A stretch of DNA of 64,000 bases from Rhodobacteraceae bacterium HIMB11. GTDB lineage: Bacteria > Pseudomonadota > Alphaproteobacteria > Rhodobacterales > Rhodobacteraceae. Within the stretch, counting starts at the first letter, position 1; the number at the start of each line of letters is the position of its first letter. Positions 16,513 through 25,859 of this stretch are shown here, piece by piece. Both the position numbers and the translations under genes were made by a program. The stretch lies in the NCBI GenBank assembly GCA_000472185.1, contig AVDB01000001.1, positions 124,001-188,000 of the forward strand. The letters run 5' to 3'. A model generated the notes under the pieces. That model saw nothing but the letters and a program-made list of their open reading frames with translations, had not been told where the DNA came from and did not search any database.

Positions 16513-17929
16513 TTAGATCACCTTCATCCATTTCATCCGGATTTGCTCCCATCAAAAGTGGGAGCATTTCAATCCCTGTACTTGTCTGCATTTCATTTTG
16601 CGGCGCTTCCTTCCAGCTTAGGGTGTCTAGCGCATCACACGATGAGCAGACAGGCACCCAGTCGGAATGGATGGTGTTACACTTGTCACAAACCCACTGA
16701 GGTCCACGCGGCGCTGACAACGCCTTGGTCAACCAGCCGCGCACAACCTCGTCCGAGCTGCCTTCACCACGTTCAATCGCGGCCATGATCGTGAGCGCCC
16801 GTGCATCGGGTTCGTTCTCGACGATGTCCCCCAATGCGCGTCGCGCCTCTGGGAAATCTTCGGCTGCTAGGTTTAGTTCAGCCATCATTAAACGGGATTC
16901 GATGTGATCTGGGCTCAACTTTGAAAGCTGTGTAAAACGCTTTAGGCGCTCTTGCGGCGTTTCATTTGGTGCAATTTCTGAAAAGGCCGCTGCCAAATCA
17001 GGATGTGGCTGACTTTCCCAAGCCTTTTTAATGACGCGAACCGCCAATTTTGGCTTGCCCTGCGCGATATACTCACGCGCCGCCATCGCGGCTGCGGGTA
17101 CCAAATCTGGTGACAGACGGTTCGCTTCAATCGCCGCTTCTCGTTTCTCGATTGAATTTTCCTCGTCGATAATATCCGCGGCTTGGGACAACGCTAAAAC
17201 AGCCTCTCGGCGTTTATGAACATCACGTGGAATTTTCCCTTGCTTGAGCTTCGCACCAAGGGTTTTTCGCGCACCCTGCCAGTCGTGCGATTTCGCCTGA
17301 AGCTGTAGCAAAACATCCTGCACCTCTTCGTGCTTGGGCTTTAATTCAAAGGCTTTTTGCGCCAGTTTAAGCGCCACATCAGTATCGCCCGTCGCAAGGC
17401 GTTGTTTCATGATCCCGCGGACACCCACGAATCGGGTTTGGGGGTCCTTAATCAATTCTTTGTAAATCTGTTCAGCGCGTGTCGTATTCCCCGACATTTC
17501 CGCAGCCTGCGCCGCAAGCAAGTTAGTCAAGGTTGGCTGCTGCAGATACCGCTCTGCCTGACCTGCCTTGGTCATCGCGGCATCCGCATCACCCGAGGCA
17601 AGGGCCATCATCCCTTCGGACAACGCGCGATACCCACGCCGTTCACGGGATCGATTAAAATAGCGCGAAATAGCAGTGTCATCACCGTTGATAAAACGCA
17701 GTGTCGCGACAAGCAGCGACAACAACTTCAACCCAACCCAAATCAACACAACCAGAAGCGTTAAAACAATGACGGCTTCAATTGCACTCAGGGTGTATTC
17801 AACCCCACCCAAGGTGATCATCAAATCACCGATGATGGTATTGTCGCCGTCCATCAAATATGTAGCGCCAAAGGCAATAGCCACCACAATCATGAGGAAT
17901 AACACAATTTTAAACAGTGATGTCAGCAT
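16472..17929 (-). CDS. hemY: HemY-like tetratricopeptide membrane protein
   Basis: This 485-residue protein has two N-terminal transmembrane helices (about 4-26 and 45-70, the HemY_N domain) followed by TPR-like helical repeats and a C-terminal segment with two CxxC pairs (CDKCNTIH, CSSCDALD), a possible zinc ribbon as seen in alphaproteobacterial members. HemY proteins are linked to haem biosynthesis by gene position (hemCDX/hemY), though this family is not the protoporphyrinogen oxidase that shares the name; proposed roles are scaffolding of haem enzymes. It follows mic60 after 3 bases. Its end overlaps aglK convergently by 41 bases. Confidence 0.88.
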   Translation of the reverse strand: MLTSLFKIVLFLMIVVAIAFGATYLMDGDNTIIGDLMITLGGVEYTLSAIEAVIVLTLLVVLIWVGLKLLSLLVATLRFINGDDTAISRYFNRSRERRGYRALSEGMMALASGDADAAMTKAGQAERYLQQPTLTNLLAAQAAEMSGNTTRAEQIYKELIKDPQTRFVGVRGIMKQRLATGDTDVALKLAQKAFELKPKHEEVQDVLLQLQAKSHDWQGARKTLGAKLKQGKIPRDVHKRREAVLALSQAADIIDEENSIEKREAAIEANRLSPDLVPAAAMAAREYIAQGKPKLAVRVIKKAWESQPHPDLAAAFSEIAPNETPQERLKRFTQLSKLSPDHIESRLMMAELNLAAEDFPEARRALGDIVENEPDARALTIMAAIERGEGSSDEVVRGWLTKALSAPRGPQWVCDKCNTIHSDWVPVCSSCDALDTLSWKEAPQNEMQTSTGIEMLPLLMGANPDEMDEGDLIKIDEPVTDQSQS

Positions 17930-17932
17930 GAC

Positions 17933-19069
17933 TTAGTTTCCTATTTCTCGGCTTAAAATATCTAATTGTTCCAACGCGTCTTGACGTTCTCGCGCTTGAT
18001 CAATCCATGGCTGCATCTGATCGCGCGCTGCATCTGGCAATGCATCCAATTCGTTCAACGCGCCATTCAAATCGTTCTCACGCAACGCTTGTTCCGCACG
18101 CGACAAAACCGCATCCGCATCGTCACCCGTTTTTGGTGTTACTGATCTGGCCTGAAATTGTTTGCGCAGGTAATTGCCAATTCCCGTGAAACCTTCGCTT
18201 TCGTTAAGTTCATCACGCGCTGCGTTTAGAGCCGACCGTGCAGCCTCTGCAAAATTATCGCGCAATTCTTGATAGGTTTGAACACCCTCTTCTGCAAACG
18301 AACGCAACTGGTTTGGAAGCGCCTGTCCAACCTGTTCATCAAATTCCTGTATGGCGGTGTCAAATGGGCCGCCCGCATCAATCGCAGCACGGATTTGCGC
18401 AAGGATACCACGTGCAACTGTATCTTTTGCCCGCTGAGCCACTTCGTTTGCGGTTTCTGCTGTTTCCGACATGAATTGTTGAAGGCTTTCGCGCTGTGCC
18501 TCTAGTGTTTCTTTCAGGCGTTTCACCTCGTCCTGATACTGTGCGACCAATTCATCAGGTATTGCAGAGTCAATTGTGCTTTTTTCTAACGCAGCCAGGC
18601 GCTTGTCAAAGTTTTCAAGCTGCGATGCGATTTCTAAAAATCGCTGATCATAGCTAGTGGTCAGTTCATCAAGATCAGATTGGAACACATCACCAACTGC
18701 ACGTTGATCGACGTCTGTAAGACGCCCTTCTAACGCGTTTAAACGTGTGTCTATGCCTGTGATTTGACCAGTCGTTTCATCGCGAAACTGTGCCACATCA
18801 GGATGCACAGGCCAGATCGGGTTAGAGGGTTGGGACAAAATTGCAGCACCAAATCCAAGCCCAGCGCAAACAAATCCAGCAACGACCAATGGCACAACAC
18901 CAGTTGATTTCCGTTCTGTATCGATTGCCTCTGCAGCATCAGCGACAGCATCCTCTGATGGTTCATCGCGAACGATTTCCTGCGCGTCTTCTACAACAAT
19001 CGCATCCTCGATGTTGTGGATTTGATCATCAATCGGTTCAACAGCTTGTTCATCTTTTTCATCTGTCAT
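17933..19069 (-). CDS. Alphaproteobacterial mitofilin (Mic60) homologue
   Basis: The 378-residue protein has an acidic N-terminal cytoplasmic tail (about 1-55), one transmembrane helix (VVPLVVAGFVCAGLGFGAAIL, about 58-78), a long coiled-coil periplasmic region (about 95-240) and a C-terminal mitofilin-type helical domain ending DALEQLDILSREIGN. This is the bacterial counterpart of the crista-junction protein Mic60, which shapes intracytoplasmic membranes and sits beside hemD in Rhodobacterales. Its place between hemD and hemY fits that pattern. No enzyme activity is expected. Confidence 0.85.
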   Translation of the reverse strand: MTDEKDEQAVEPIDDQIHNIEDAIVVEDAQEIVRDEPSEDAVADAAEAIDTERKSTGVVPLVVAGFVCAGLGFGAAILSQPSNPIWPVHPDVAQFRDETTGQITGIDTRLNALEGRLTDVDQRAVGDVFQSDLDELTTSYDQRFLEIASQLENFDKRLAALEKSTIDSAIPDELVAQYQDEVKRLKETLEAQRESLQQFMSETAETANEVAQRAKDTVARGILAQIRAAIDAGGPFDTAIQEFDEQVGQALPNQLRSFAEEGVQTYQELRDNFAEAARSALNAARDELNESEGFTGIGNYLRKQFQARSVTPKTGDDADAVLSRAEQALRENDLNGALNELDALPDAARDQMQPWIDQARERQDALEQLDILSREIGN

Positions 19070-19102
19070 TCCAATACTCCAACAACAATAACGCTTTCTG
19101 TC

Positions 19103-19816
19103 TCAAACCACATAACGTCGCCATGCATCCACTACACAATTCAACATCGCGGCCCCATTCGGTTTTTGCGCAATTTCCAACTTCAATACGTCATTGGCAT
19201 CAAAAATCTCTGCGACAGCTTGGCTCATGGCGATAACATGCCAATGTTCCCGATTTGTGGACAGCGTTTTTAATATCTCTGCACTTTTCGGCGAAAATAG
19301 GGGAAGTATCATCGGCTTTCCCCCTTGTAACAATTGGATCAATGCATCCGAAGGCGCACAAAGGTTTTGTTCATACCCAACCGCTTCATGTGTTTCGATT
19401 CCCATTTCCGAAAGTCGCGTGGCCAGATTTCCAACGCTGACACGCCCGCGGATATGCAACAATGGTCCGTCAGGCATAATTGATTCTATCAGCGCGATCA
19501 ACGCCTCGACATCAGATCCACCATCGTAGACCGGATCACAATATGAACGCGCAAGCTCTGTCGTGACCTTTCCCACACCAAAACCAAGGCGAGCGGGCAA
19601 ATTCCATCGCTTGGCTGCGCGAACACCATTTGACGAAGTAAAAACAAACCCGCTATACCGCGTTAAATCACCTTGATAGGGTATGAAATCTATTACTTGT
19701 AGGGCTTCGCAGTATACATTTGCACTTGGGATTTCTTGTGCAAGCTGACCTGAAAATTTCGTCAGCCCCGGCTCGGGACGTGTCAGAATAATTTTAGGTT
19801 TATGATCTTGGTTCAT
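19103..19816 (-). CDS. hemD: Uroporphyrinogen-III synthase
   Basis: A 237-residue HemD that closes hydroxymethylbilane with D-ring inversion to uroporphyrinogen III, the branch point to haem, sirohaem and cobalamin. Sequence similarity in the family is low; recognisable points are ILTRPEPG at the start, FTSSNGVRAAKRW near 77, VGKVTTELA near 100 and FSPKSAEILKTL near 175. Gene order (divergent from tsaD, followed by mic60 and hemY) strongly supports the call. The start at 19816 is the first ATG. 67 bases separate it from tsaD, holding both promoters. Confidence 0.9.
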   Translation of the reverse strand: MNQDHKPKIILTRPEPGLTKFSGQLAQEIPSANVYCEALQVIDFIPYQGDLTRYSGFVFTSSNGVRAAKRWNLPARLGFGVGKVTTELARSYCDPVYDGGSDVEALIALIESIMPDGPLLHIRGRVSVGNLATRLSEMGIETHEAVGYEQNLCAPSDALIQLLQGGKPMILPLFSPKSAEILKTLSTNREHWHVIAMSQAVAEIFDANDVLKLEIAQKPNGAAMLNCVVDAWRRYVV

Positions 19817-19883
19817 TGCATAAGGTTAAGTACGTTACATTGTAATGATAGCTGCCAATTAAACTGGACACAACGGATAGAAC

Positions 19884-20984
19884 ATGACTGATGGTAAGTT
19901 ATTGGTTTTAGGGCTAGAAAGCAGTTGCGACGATACCGCTGCAGCCGTTTTGAGAGTGTCAACTGAATCAGATACCGAGATTCTTTCCTCTGTTGTTTCT
20001 GGGCAAGCGGATTTGCACAAAGACTTTGGCGGTGTGGTTCCTGAAATCGCGGCAAGGGCACATGCAGAAATGCTTGATCTGTGTGTAGAGCAAGCACTTG
20101 ATCAGGCATCCGTGAACCTAAAAGATGTCGATTTAATTGGGGTCACATCAGGTCCTGGTTTGATCGGTGGCGTTTTGTCTGGTGTCATGTCAGCCAAGGC
20201 AATTGCGATGGGCGCACAAAAACCCTTGGTCGGCGTTAACCATTTAGCAGGTCATGCCCTAACGCCCAGAATGACAGATGCAATCGAATACCCATATTTA
20301 ATGCTGTTGATCTCTGGCGGGCACTGCCAATTTTTGATTGTTAAAGGGACAAATCAATTTGTAAGGCTAGGCGGCACCATTGATGATGCCCCGGGCGAGG
20401 CATTTGATAAAACGGCTAGATTGCTGGGCCTGCCACAGCCAGGGGGACCCTCAATTGATGCCACAGCACGTGATGGTAACCCAACGGAATTTGCGCTTCC
20501 ACGACCACTGTTGGACCGTGAGGGATGTGACATGTCATTTTCAGGTTTAAAAACCGCCGTTTTGCGTGTTCGTGATGAAATCATCAGTGAAAAAGGTGGG
20601 CTTCATCAATCGGATATCAACGATATTGCAGCCAGCTTTCAAAGAGCGATATCAGATGTCTTGGTCGAAAAAACGCGCCGTGCAATTGTAGAATATTTGA
20701 AACTACTTCCGCAAACACCAACCTTTGCCGTGGCAGGTGGGGTTGCAGCCAATTCAGAGATCCGCGCCAAGCTGCAAGATTTATGTGCAGATCATTCGAT
20801 TGCATTTAATGCACCACCTTTGAAATATTGTACGGATAATGCGGCCATGATCGCCTATGCCGCTGCAGAAATTTACATGAATGATTTGGTCGATCCAACG
20901 CATTTGGTGGCGCGTCCGCGATGGCCCCTAGATCAATCAAAACGGCCATTGATAGGGCATGGTAAAAAGGGTGCCAAAGCATGA
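19884..20984 (+). CDS. tsaD: tRNA N6-adenosine threonylcarbamoyltransferase
   Basis: The 366-residue TsaD is the catalytic subunit that transfers the threonylcarbamoyl group to A37 of ANN-decoding tRNAs, working with TsaB, TsaE and TsaC. The start reads [14 protein letters not shown] (residues 6-19), the metal-binding HAEMLDLC (52) and NHLAGHA (about 118) histidines follow, and the C-terminal kinase-like motif [11 protein letters not shown] is present. Length is normal. Its partner TsaE is encoded at 30128 in this same window. The stop overlaps gpsA by four bases (ATGA). Confidence 0.97.
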   Translation: MTDGKLLVLGLESSCDDTAAAVLRVSTESDTEILSSVVSGQADLHKDFGGVVPEIAARAHAEMLDLCVEQALDQASVNLKDVDLIGVTSGPGLIGGVLSGVMSAKAIAMGAQKPLVGVNHLAGHALTPRMTDAIEYPYLMLLISGGHCQFLIVKGTNQFVRLGGTIDDAPGEAFDKTARLLGLPQPGGPSIDATARDGNPTEFALPRPLLDREGCDMSFSGLKTAVLRVRDEIISEKGGLHQSDINDIAASFQRAISDVLVEKTRRAIVEYLKLLPQTPTFAVAGGVAANSEIRAKLQDLCADHSIAFNAPPLKYCTDNAAMIAYAAAEIYMNDLVDPTHLVARPRWPLDQSKRPLIGHGKKGAKA

Positions 20985-21940
20985 AGATTTCTGTTTTAGG
21001 CAGTGGTGCATTTGGAACCGCTTTAGCAATTTCGCTGTCGACAGGCGAAAACTCAATAACATTGTGGGGCAGAAACCCGAAGCAAGTTACCGCGTTTTTA
21101 CAAGACCGAGAAAACAAAGACCGTTTGCCAAACTGTCCATTTCCAATGTCATTATGTGTCACATCTGATTTGGAGTTAGCTAGTGATGCAGATGCAATTT
21201 TAATCGCGGTTCCAACACAAAGTCTGCGCAAATTTGCAGAAGAAAATCACGCATATCTGCGAGGAAAAACGCTTATCGCATGTTGCAAGGGATTTGACAT
21301 GGAAACCGGGAAAGGGCCGGTGGACATGCTGAAAAATGCATCAGATCAGGCCGCAATCCTTACCGGCCCCAGCTTTGCAAATGACATCGCAAGAGGACTG
21401 CCCACAGCACTAACCTTGGCCTGCGAACAGGCAGAATTAGGCATCGCACTGCAAAATCAGCTAACGTCAAAGAATATTCGCCTATATCGTACACAGGATA
21501 TCATTGGTGCGGAATTGGGTGGCGGATTGAAAAACGTGATTGCCATTGGTTGCGGCGCGGCAATTGGCGCGGGATTAGGTGAAAGCGCGCGCGCCGCGCT
21601 GATGACACGCGGATTTGCGGAGATGCGCCGCTTCACAGCCGCCTTAGGCGGTCGTGATACAACGTTATGCGGGCTATCAGGATTTGGCGATCTAAGCCTG
21701 ACCTGTATGTCCGAACAGTCACGGAATTTTCGTTACGGGCTTCAACTGGGTCAAGGGCGTTATTTTAAAGAAAATACAACAGTTGAAGGAAAGTTTACCG
21801 CCCAAGCCGCATTGACGAAGGCAGATAAATTAGGTTTGGATGTGCCAATCATTAGATCAGTTTCTGATCTAGTTACTGGCAAAAAAGACGTAGAAACACT
21901 ACTAGCCGCGTTGCTTGCGCGCCCACAAAAGGAAGAATGA
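20981..21940 (+). CDS. gpsA: NAD(P)H-dependent glycerol-3-phosphate dehydrogenase (biosynthetic)
   Basis: A 319-residue cytosolic enzyme that reduces dihydroxyacetone phosphate to sn-glycerol 3-phosphate for phospholipids. It shows the N-terminal [10 protein letters not shown] dinucleotide motif (residues 7-16), NPKQV in the coenzyme site, [15 protein letters not shown] near 128, and the catalytic lysine region [14 protein letters not shown] near 180. Start and stop overlap tsaD and the YciI gene by four bases each, so all are co-translated. It catalyses the reverse direction of GlpD, encoded at 3721. Confidence 0.97.
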   Translation: MKISVLGSGAFGTALAISLSTGENSITLWGRNPKQVTAFLQDRENKDRLPNCPFPMSLCVTSDLELASDADAILIAVPTQSLRKFAEENHAYLRGKTLIACCKGFDMETGKGPVDMLKNASDQAAILTGPSFANDIARGLPTALTLACEQAELGIALQNQLTSKNIRLYRTQDIIGAELGGGLKNVIAIGCGAAIGAGLGESARAALMTRGFAEMRRFTAALGGRDTTLCGLSGFGDLSLTCMSEQSRNFRYGLQLGQGRYFKENTTVEGKFTAQAALTKADKLGLDVPIIRSVSDLVTGKKDVETLLAALLARPQKEE

Positions 21941-22209
21941 TGCTTGTTGCATTAATCGCGAGAGATAAACCTGATCACCTGGAAACACGCAAAGCAAATC
22001 GTGAAGATCATCTAGCTTATATGAAGGAAACTGGTCTTGCGCGGCATGCGGGTCCACTGCTTGATAGCGATGGGAATATGTGTGGTTCGCTTGTTGTGTT
22101 AGAAGTGGACACCATGGCCCAAGCGGAAGAATGGGCAAAGAATGATCCCTATAACCTTGCAGGCTTGTTCCAAAGTGCAGAACTTATTCAATGGAATAAG
22201 GTAATCTAA
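21937..22209 (+). CDS. YciI family protein
   Basis: A 90-residue ferredoxin-like dimeric barrel protein with the YciI core: the conserved R-x-x-H (REDHLAYMK, about 22-30), GPLLDSDGNMCGSLVVLEV (42-60) and the EEWAKNDPYNLAGLF segment near 65-80. The His and Asp at HL and DP positions form the putative active site in the family. The biological reaction is unknown; some relatives are dehydrochlorinases. It overlaps gpsA by four bases and precedes the EVE gene by three, an arrangement common in Rhodobacterales. Confidence 0.9.
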   Translation: MMLVALIARDKPDHLETRKANREDHLAYMKETGLARHAGPLLDSDGNMCGSLVVLEVDTMAQAEEWAKNDPYNLAGLFQSAELIQWNKVI

Positions 22210-22212
22210 ACC

Positions 22213-22635
22213 TTGCAATATTGGTTATTCAAATCTGAACCGTCCACGTGGTCGTGGGATCAGCAGGTCGCCAAGGGCGATGTCGGTGAAGAATGGGATG
22301 GTGTGCGTAATTATCAGGCGCGTAATTTTATGCGTCAGATGAATATTGGTGATTTAGGATTCTTTTATCATTCACAAAAGGACAAAGAAATCGTCGGCGT
22401 TGTCGAAGTTTGTGCAAACGCCCATCCAGATAGCACAACGGATGAAGCGCGTTGGGAATGCGTGGATATTCGCGCCGTTAAACCGATGCAAATTCCTGTG
22501 ACCTTAGAACAGATAAAAACGGATCCACGTTTGACCGAAATGGTATTGGTCAAAAACTCTCGGTTGTCGGTGCAACCCGTCACCACCGAGGAGTGGGCGA
22601 TTATCTGTAGACTTGGTCAAACAAATCCTGACTAA
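22213..22635 (+). CDS. EVE domain protein (PUA-like modified-base binder)
   Basis: The 140-residue EVE-domain protein starts at a TTG codon with the classic MQYWLFKSEPSTWSW opening; GVRNYQARNFMRQM (about 34-47) and YHSQKDKEIVGVVEV (55-69) are the family core. EVE/PUA-fold proteins bind modified bases in DNA or RNA. In this solitary housekeeping context beside YciI and gpsA it more likely acts on RNA or in stress response than in phage defence. It sits three bases after the YciI stop, so the TTG start is well supported by spacing and homology. Confidence 0.9.
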   Translation: MQYWLFKSEPSTWSWDQQVAKGDVGEEWDGVRNYQARNFMRQMNIGDLGFFYHSQKDKEIVGVVEVCANAHPDSTTDEARWECVDIRAVKPMQIPVTLEQIKTDPRLTEMVLVKNSRLSVQPVTTEEWAIICRLGQTNPD

Positions 22636-22681
22636 ATTTCATGTTTTCTGATTCTCTTATGTCAGAATAAGGGAGAATTAC

Positions 22682-23077
22682 ATGGAATATATCAGCGTTA
22701 TTGTAGCTGCAGCGGCGGCATTCATGCTTGGTGCAGTATGGTACTCAGTGTTGTCAAAATCTTGTATCAACGCATCAGGAATAAAATGTGACGAAAACGG
22801 AAATCCCATTTGCGGTCGCATGATAACACCATTTGTGATGTCAGGGATTGCGATGCTACTGGTCTCTGGAATGATGCGTCAGACATTTGAAATGGCCGCA
22901 ATTGATACAATGGGCAAAGGGCTAACCAGTGGCCTCGGCGTCGGACTATTTTTCATCTCGCCTTGGATAATGATTAACAATGCCTACGGTATGCGCCCCT
23001 TCAAACTAACACTGATTGATGGCGGATACGCTGTGACAGGGTGTGGATTGATTGGGCTAATATTGACAGCGATGTAA
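22682..23077 (+). CDS. DUF1761 small integral membrane protein
   Basis: A 131-residue protein with four predicted transmembrane helices and the DUF1761 mark GAVWYSVLSKSC near residue 17-28. The function of this family is unknown. A GGGAGAA ribosome site precedes the ATG. Four cysteines (C28, C36, C44 and one near 118) are uncommon for a protein of this size. It stands alone between the EVE gene and the broken DUF2853 gene. Confidence 0.78.
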   Translation: MEYISVIVAAAAAFMLGAVWYSVLSKSCINASGIKCDENGNPICGRMITPFVMSGIAMLLVSGMMRQTFEMAAIDTMGKGLTSGLGVGLFFISPWIMINNAYGMRPFKLTLIDGGYAVTGCGLIGLILTAM

Positions 23078-23193
23078 AAGAAATGGGGTCCGGTCTTCCT
23101 AGCCTGACAAAACGACAATACATGACAGGGTGCGATTTCCAAGCAAAGACTATTTCGAAATTTATTCAAAACAGTCTTTAACTATTGAAACCC

Positions 23194-23534
23194 TTAAGAA
23201 TATACGGATTCTTTACCGAAATGCTTGGTCAGCATGTAATAAACAACGGCGCGATATTTATTCCGTTCGGAACGGCCGTATGTTTCGATCACGCTATTGA
23301 TGGCATCCATTAATTCAGGCCCATCAGCCAAGCCAAGTTTCTTAATCAGAAAATTGTTTTTGACCGTTTCCAACTCGCTCTCTTGGCTCCCAGCAACTGT
23401 GGACGCATCCGCATTATAGATTGAAGGTCCACAGCCAATGGTAACAGCTGTCAACAAGTCCATGTCTGGCTACATCCCACATTCATTTTCAGATCATCTG
23501 CATACTTTTCGATCACTTCGTCACGCTTTCCCAT
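23194..23534 (-). pseudogene. DUF2853 family gene with a single-base frameshift
   Basis: The 3' part (23194-23463) encodes 89 residues with the DUF2853 core CGPSIYNADAS, NNFLIKKLGLADGPELMDAIN and YRAVVYYMLTKHFGKESVYS. The expected N-terminus is present upstream in another frame, from an ATG at 23534: MGKRDEVIEKYADDLKMN. The frames join exactly if one extra C is restored in the GCC near 23468-23470, giving ...VGCSPDMDLLTAV, as in intact relatives. As written, the upstream frame stops at a TGA shortly after. Either a real recent mutation or a base lost in a C-run during sequencing. The family's function is unknown. Confidence 0.85.
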
Positions 23535-23643
23535 AATATACCCTTATGAATTATTTTATTTACTTTTGTTAGGTTTATTCAAAAACAGTGCGATGACAAA
23601 CAAAATCTGCGGGGAAGAATAGAAGTTGTGGCGCAGAGCGCAC

Positions 23644-23680
23644 AAAAAACAAGCCCTGCATGAATTTCATGCAGGGCTTG
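23644..23680 (-). terminator. Strong intrinsic terminator after ahcY
   Basis: On the minus strand, AAGCCCTGCATGAA and TTCATGCAGGGCTT pair perfectly over about 15 bases with almost no loop, followed by a run of T. It lies 26 bases downstream of the ahcY stop and probably also insulates the DUF2853 gene. Confidence 0.9.
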
Positions 23681-23705
23681 CAAGCAATAGGTTTAAACTT
23701 AGCGT

Positions 23706-25091
23706 TTAGTATCTGTAATGTTCTGGCTTGAATGGGCCTTCTGGTGTGACACCGATGTAGTCTGCTTGATCTTTAGCGAGTGTCGTAAGCTTCACACCGA
23801 TGCGATCCAAATGCAGGCGTGCAACTTTTTCGTCCAAATGCTTTGGCAGAATGTAAACATCATTGTTATATTCATCACCCTTGGTCCAAAGTTCGATCTG
23901 TGCCAAAACCTGGTTCGTGAACGAGGCCGACATTACAAAGGATGGGTGGCCAGTTGCGTTACCAAGGTTCAACAGACGACCCTCTGACAACAGAATGATG
24001 CGATTGCCTGATGGCATTTCGATCATATCCACCTGATCTTTGATGTTGGTCCATTTGTGGTTTTTTAGGTGTGCCACTTGGATTTCATTGTCAAAGTGAC
24101 CGATGTTTCCAACAATCGCCATGTCCTTCATTGCGCGCATGTGTTCGATGCGAATGACGTCTTTGTTGCCTGTTGTGGTGATAAAGATGTCTGCCGTTTC
24201 AACAGCATCTTCAAGTGTTAGAACCTCAAACCCATCCATCGCGGCCTGAAGCGCACAGATCGGATCAACCTCGGTTACCTTAACACGCGCACCTGCACCG
24301 CGAAGTGACGCGGCAGAGCCCTTGCCCACGTCGCCATATCCACAGACAACTGCGGTCTTACCCGCCATCATCGTGTCGGTTGCGCGGCGAATACCGTCAA
24401 CAAGGGATTCTTTACATCCGTATTTGTTGTCGAACTTTGATTTCGTGACCGAGTCATTCACGTTGATCGCAGGGAACGGTAGCTGGCCATTTTTCACCAA
24501 TTCATACAGGCGGTGAACACCCGTTGTTGTTTCCTCTGACACGCCTTTGATCGCATCGCGGGTTGTCGTGAACCAACCTGGCGATTGTTCCATACGCTTT
24601 TTGATCTGCGCCTTAATCACGGCCTCTTCTTCGGACTGTGGCACGGGAATGATATCTTCACCCGCTTCTGCACGTGCGCCCAATAGAACGTACAATGTCG
24701 CATCACCACCATCGTCCAAGATCATGTTTGGGCCTTCTGGGAACATGAATGATTTATCCAAGTAATCCCAATGCTCTTCCAAAGACTGGCCTTTGATCGC
24801 AAAAACAGGAATGTTCGCTGCTGCAATGGCTGCTGCTGCGTGGTCCTGTGTTGAGAAGATGTTACAAGACGCCCAGCGCACATCAGCACCCAGTGCCACC
24901 AATGTTTCAATCAAAACCGCTGTTTGGATCGTCATGTGAAGCGAGCCCACGATGCGTGCGCCTTTCAATGGCTTGCTTTCGCCGTATTCAGAGCGAAGCG
25001 CCATCAATCCAGGCATTTCGGTTTCCGCAATGTCCAATTCCTTGCGGCCAAAATCCGCTAAAGCTATGTCCTTAACAACATAATCACTCAT
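23706..25091 (-). CDS. ahcY: Adenosylhomocysteinase
   Basis: The 461-residue cytosolic S-adenosyl-L-homocysteine hydrolase splits SAH to adenosine and homocysteine, clearing the product inhibitor of methyltransferases. Motifs: [15 protein letters not shown] near 80, [15 protein letters not shown] near 215-230, the NAD-binding [18 protein letters not shown] near 255, and the C-terminal KPEHYRY. I start at the ATG 25089-25091 ([15 protein letters not shown]), the usual bacterial beginning; 18 further codons upstream are open but lie in the promoter region. No SAH or SAM riboswitch is apparent in the leader. Confidence 0.97.
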   Translation of the reverse strand: MSDYVVKDIALADFGRKELDIAETEMPGLMALRSEYGESKPLKGARIVGSLHMTIQTAVLIETLVALGADVRWASCNIFSTQDHAAAAIAAANIPVFAIKGQSLEEHWDYLDKSFMFPEGPNMILDDGGDATLYVLLGARAEAGEDIIPVPQSEEEAVIKAQIKKRMEQSPGWFTTTRDAIKGVSEETTTGVHRLYELVKNGQLPFPAINVNDSVTKSKFDNKYGCKESLVDGIRRATDTMMAGKTAVVCGYGDVGKGSAASLRGAGARVKVTEVDPICALQAAMDGFEVLTLEDAVETADIFITTTGNKDVIRIEHMRAMKDMAIVGNIGHFDNEIQVAHLKNHKWTNIKDQVDMIEMPSGNRIILLSEGRLLNLGNATGHPSFVMSASFTNQVLAQIELWTKGDEYNNDVYILPKHLDEKVARLHLDRIGVKLTTLAKDQADYIGVTPEGPFKPEHYRY

Positions 25092-25267
25092 TCGCTTTGT
25101 CTCCAATGATGTTGGGGTCGCGTAACATACATTGAAATACGACACAACTCTTGCTGCGGATGCTATTTTTTGGTGTGGTTTTTTACATTAGCCAGACTGC
25201 GCCACCGCTGCCTTGCATAAAACCAAAATTTTTGGCACCTAAAACCAAACAACAGCATGAGAACAAA

Positions 25268-25858
25268 TTGAAACAAAAACGTGCATGGCAACGAATGCTC
25301 TCGGGGAGACGATTGGATTTATTGGATCCAACGCCAATGGACATCGAGATCGAAGATATCGCGCACGGTTTGTCGTTTGTCGCGCGCTGGAATGGGCAAA
25401 CACACGGAGACTTCCCCTATTCCGTAGCTGAGCATTCTTTGCTGGTTCTTCGTATTTTTGAAGGGATGAGACCAAAAGCAAATGTACAGGAACGTATGTT
25501 TGCATTGCTGCATGATGCACCTGAATACGTCATCGGAGACATGATATCACCTGTAAAGCATGCTGTGGGTTCGGGTTATGAAGAATTGGACGAACGCCTT
25601 GCAGCGGCGATTCACATTCGGTTTGGGCTGCCTGCCAAAATTCCCGCGGAATTAAAGAAGCAGATCAAGCAGGCTGACAAATATAGTGCGCGACTAGAGG
25701 CATCTGAAATTGCAGGATTTTCTGAAAATGAGGCCAATAAATTATTTGGTGTCATAGACGAATATTATGTGGACACTTTCAAAATCAAATTGCGTCCCCC
25801 AAAAGAGGTTCGCAATGAATTCGTCGACACATTCCAAGATTTGTTGGATCAGAAATAG
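25268..25858 (+). CDS. HD domain phosphohydrolase (YfbR-like)
   Basis: A 196-residue HD-superfamily protein: VAEHS (first His, about residue 55), LLHDAPEY with the HD pair near 80, and the D in the QADKYSARLEASE helix near 145. These metal ligands resemble those of YfbR-type 5'-nucleotidases and related small phosphohydrolases. The opening KQKRAWQRMLSGRRLDLLDP is conserved in Rhodobacterales relatives, which is why I prefer the TTG at 25268 with GAG upstream; the frame is open back to 25151. It ends two bases from the convergent regA stop. Confidence 0.82.
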   Translation: MKQKRAWQRMLSGRRLDLLDPTPMDIEIEDIAHGLSFVARWNGQTHGDFPYSVAEHSLLVLRIFEGMRPKANVQERMFALLHDAPEYVIGDMISPVKHAVGSGYEELDERLAAAIHIRFGLPAKIPAELKKQIKQADKYSARLEASEIAGFSENEANKLFGVIDEYYVDTFKIKLRPPKEVRNEFVDTFQDLLDQK

Positions 25859-25859
25859 A

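Noticed and set aside
22213-22635. EVE protein as part of a phage defence or modified-DNA restriction system
   Set aside because: It sits in a housekeeping tsaD-gpsA-yciI run with no methylase, nuclease or mobile genes near.
23460-23480. Programmed -1 frameshift in the DUF2853 gene
   Set aside because: No slippery heptamer or downstream pseudoknot is apparent; loss of one C from a CCC run explains it fully.
25092-25160. SAH or SAM riboswitch in the ahcY leader
   Set aside because: The short leader does not show the conserved core of these riboswitch classes.
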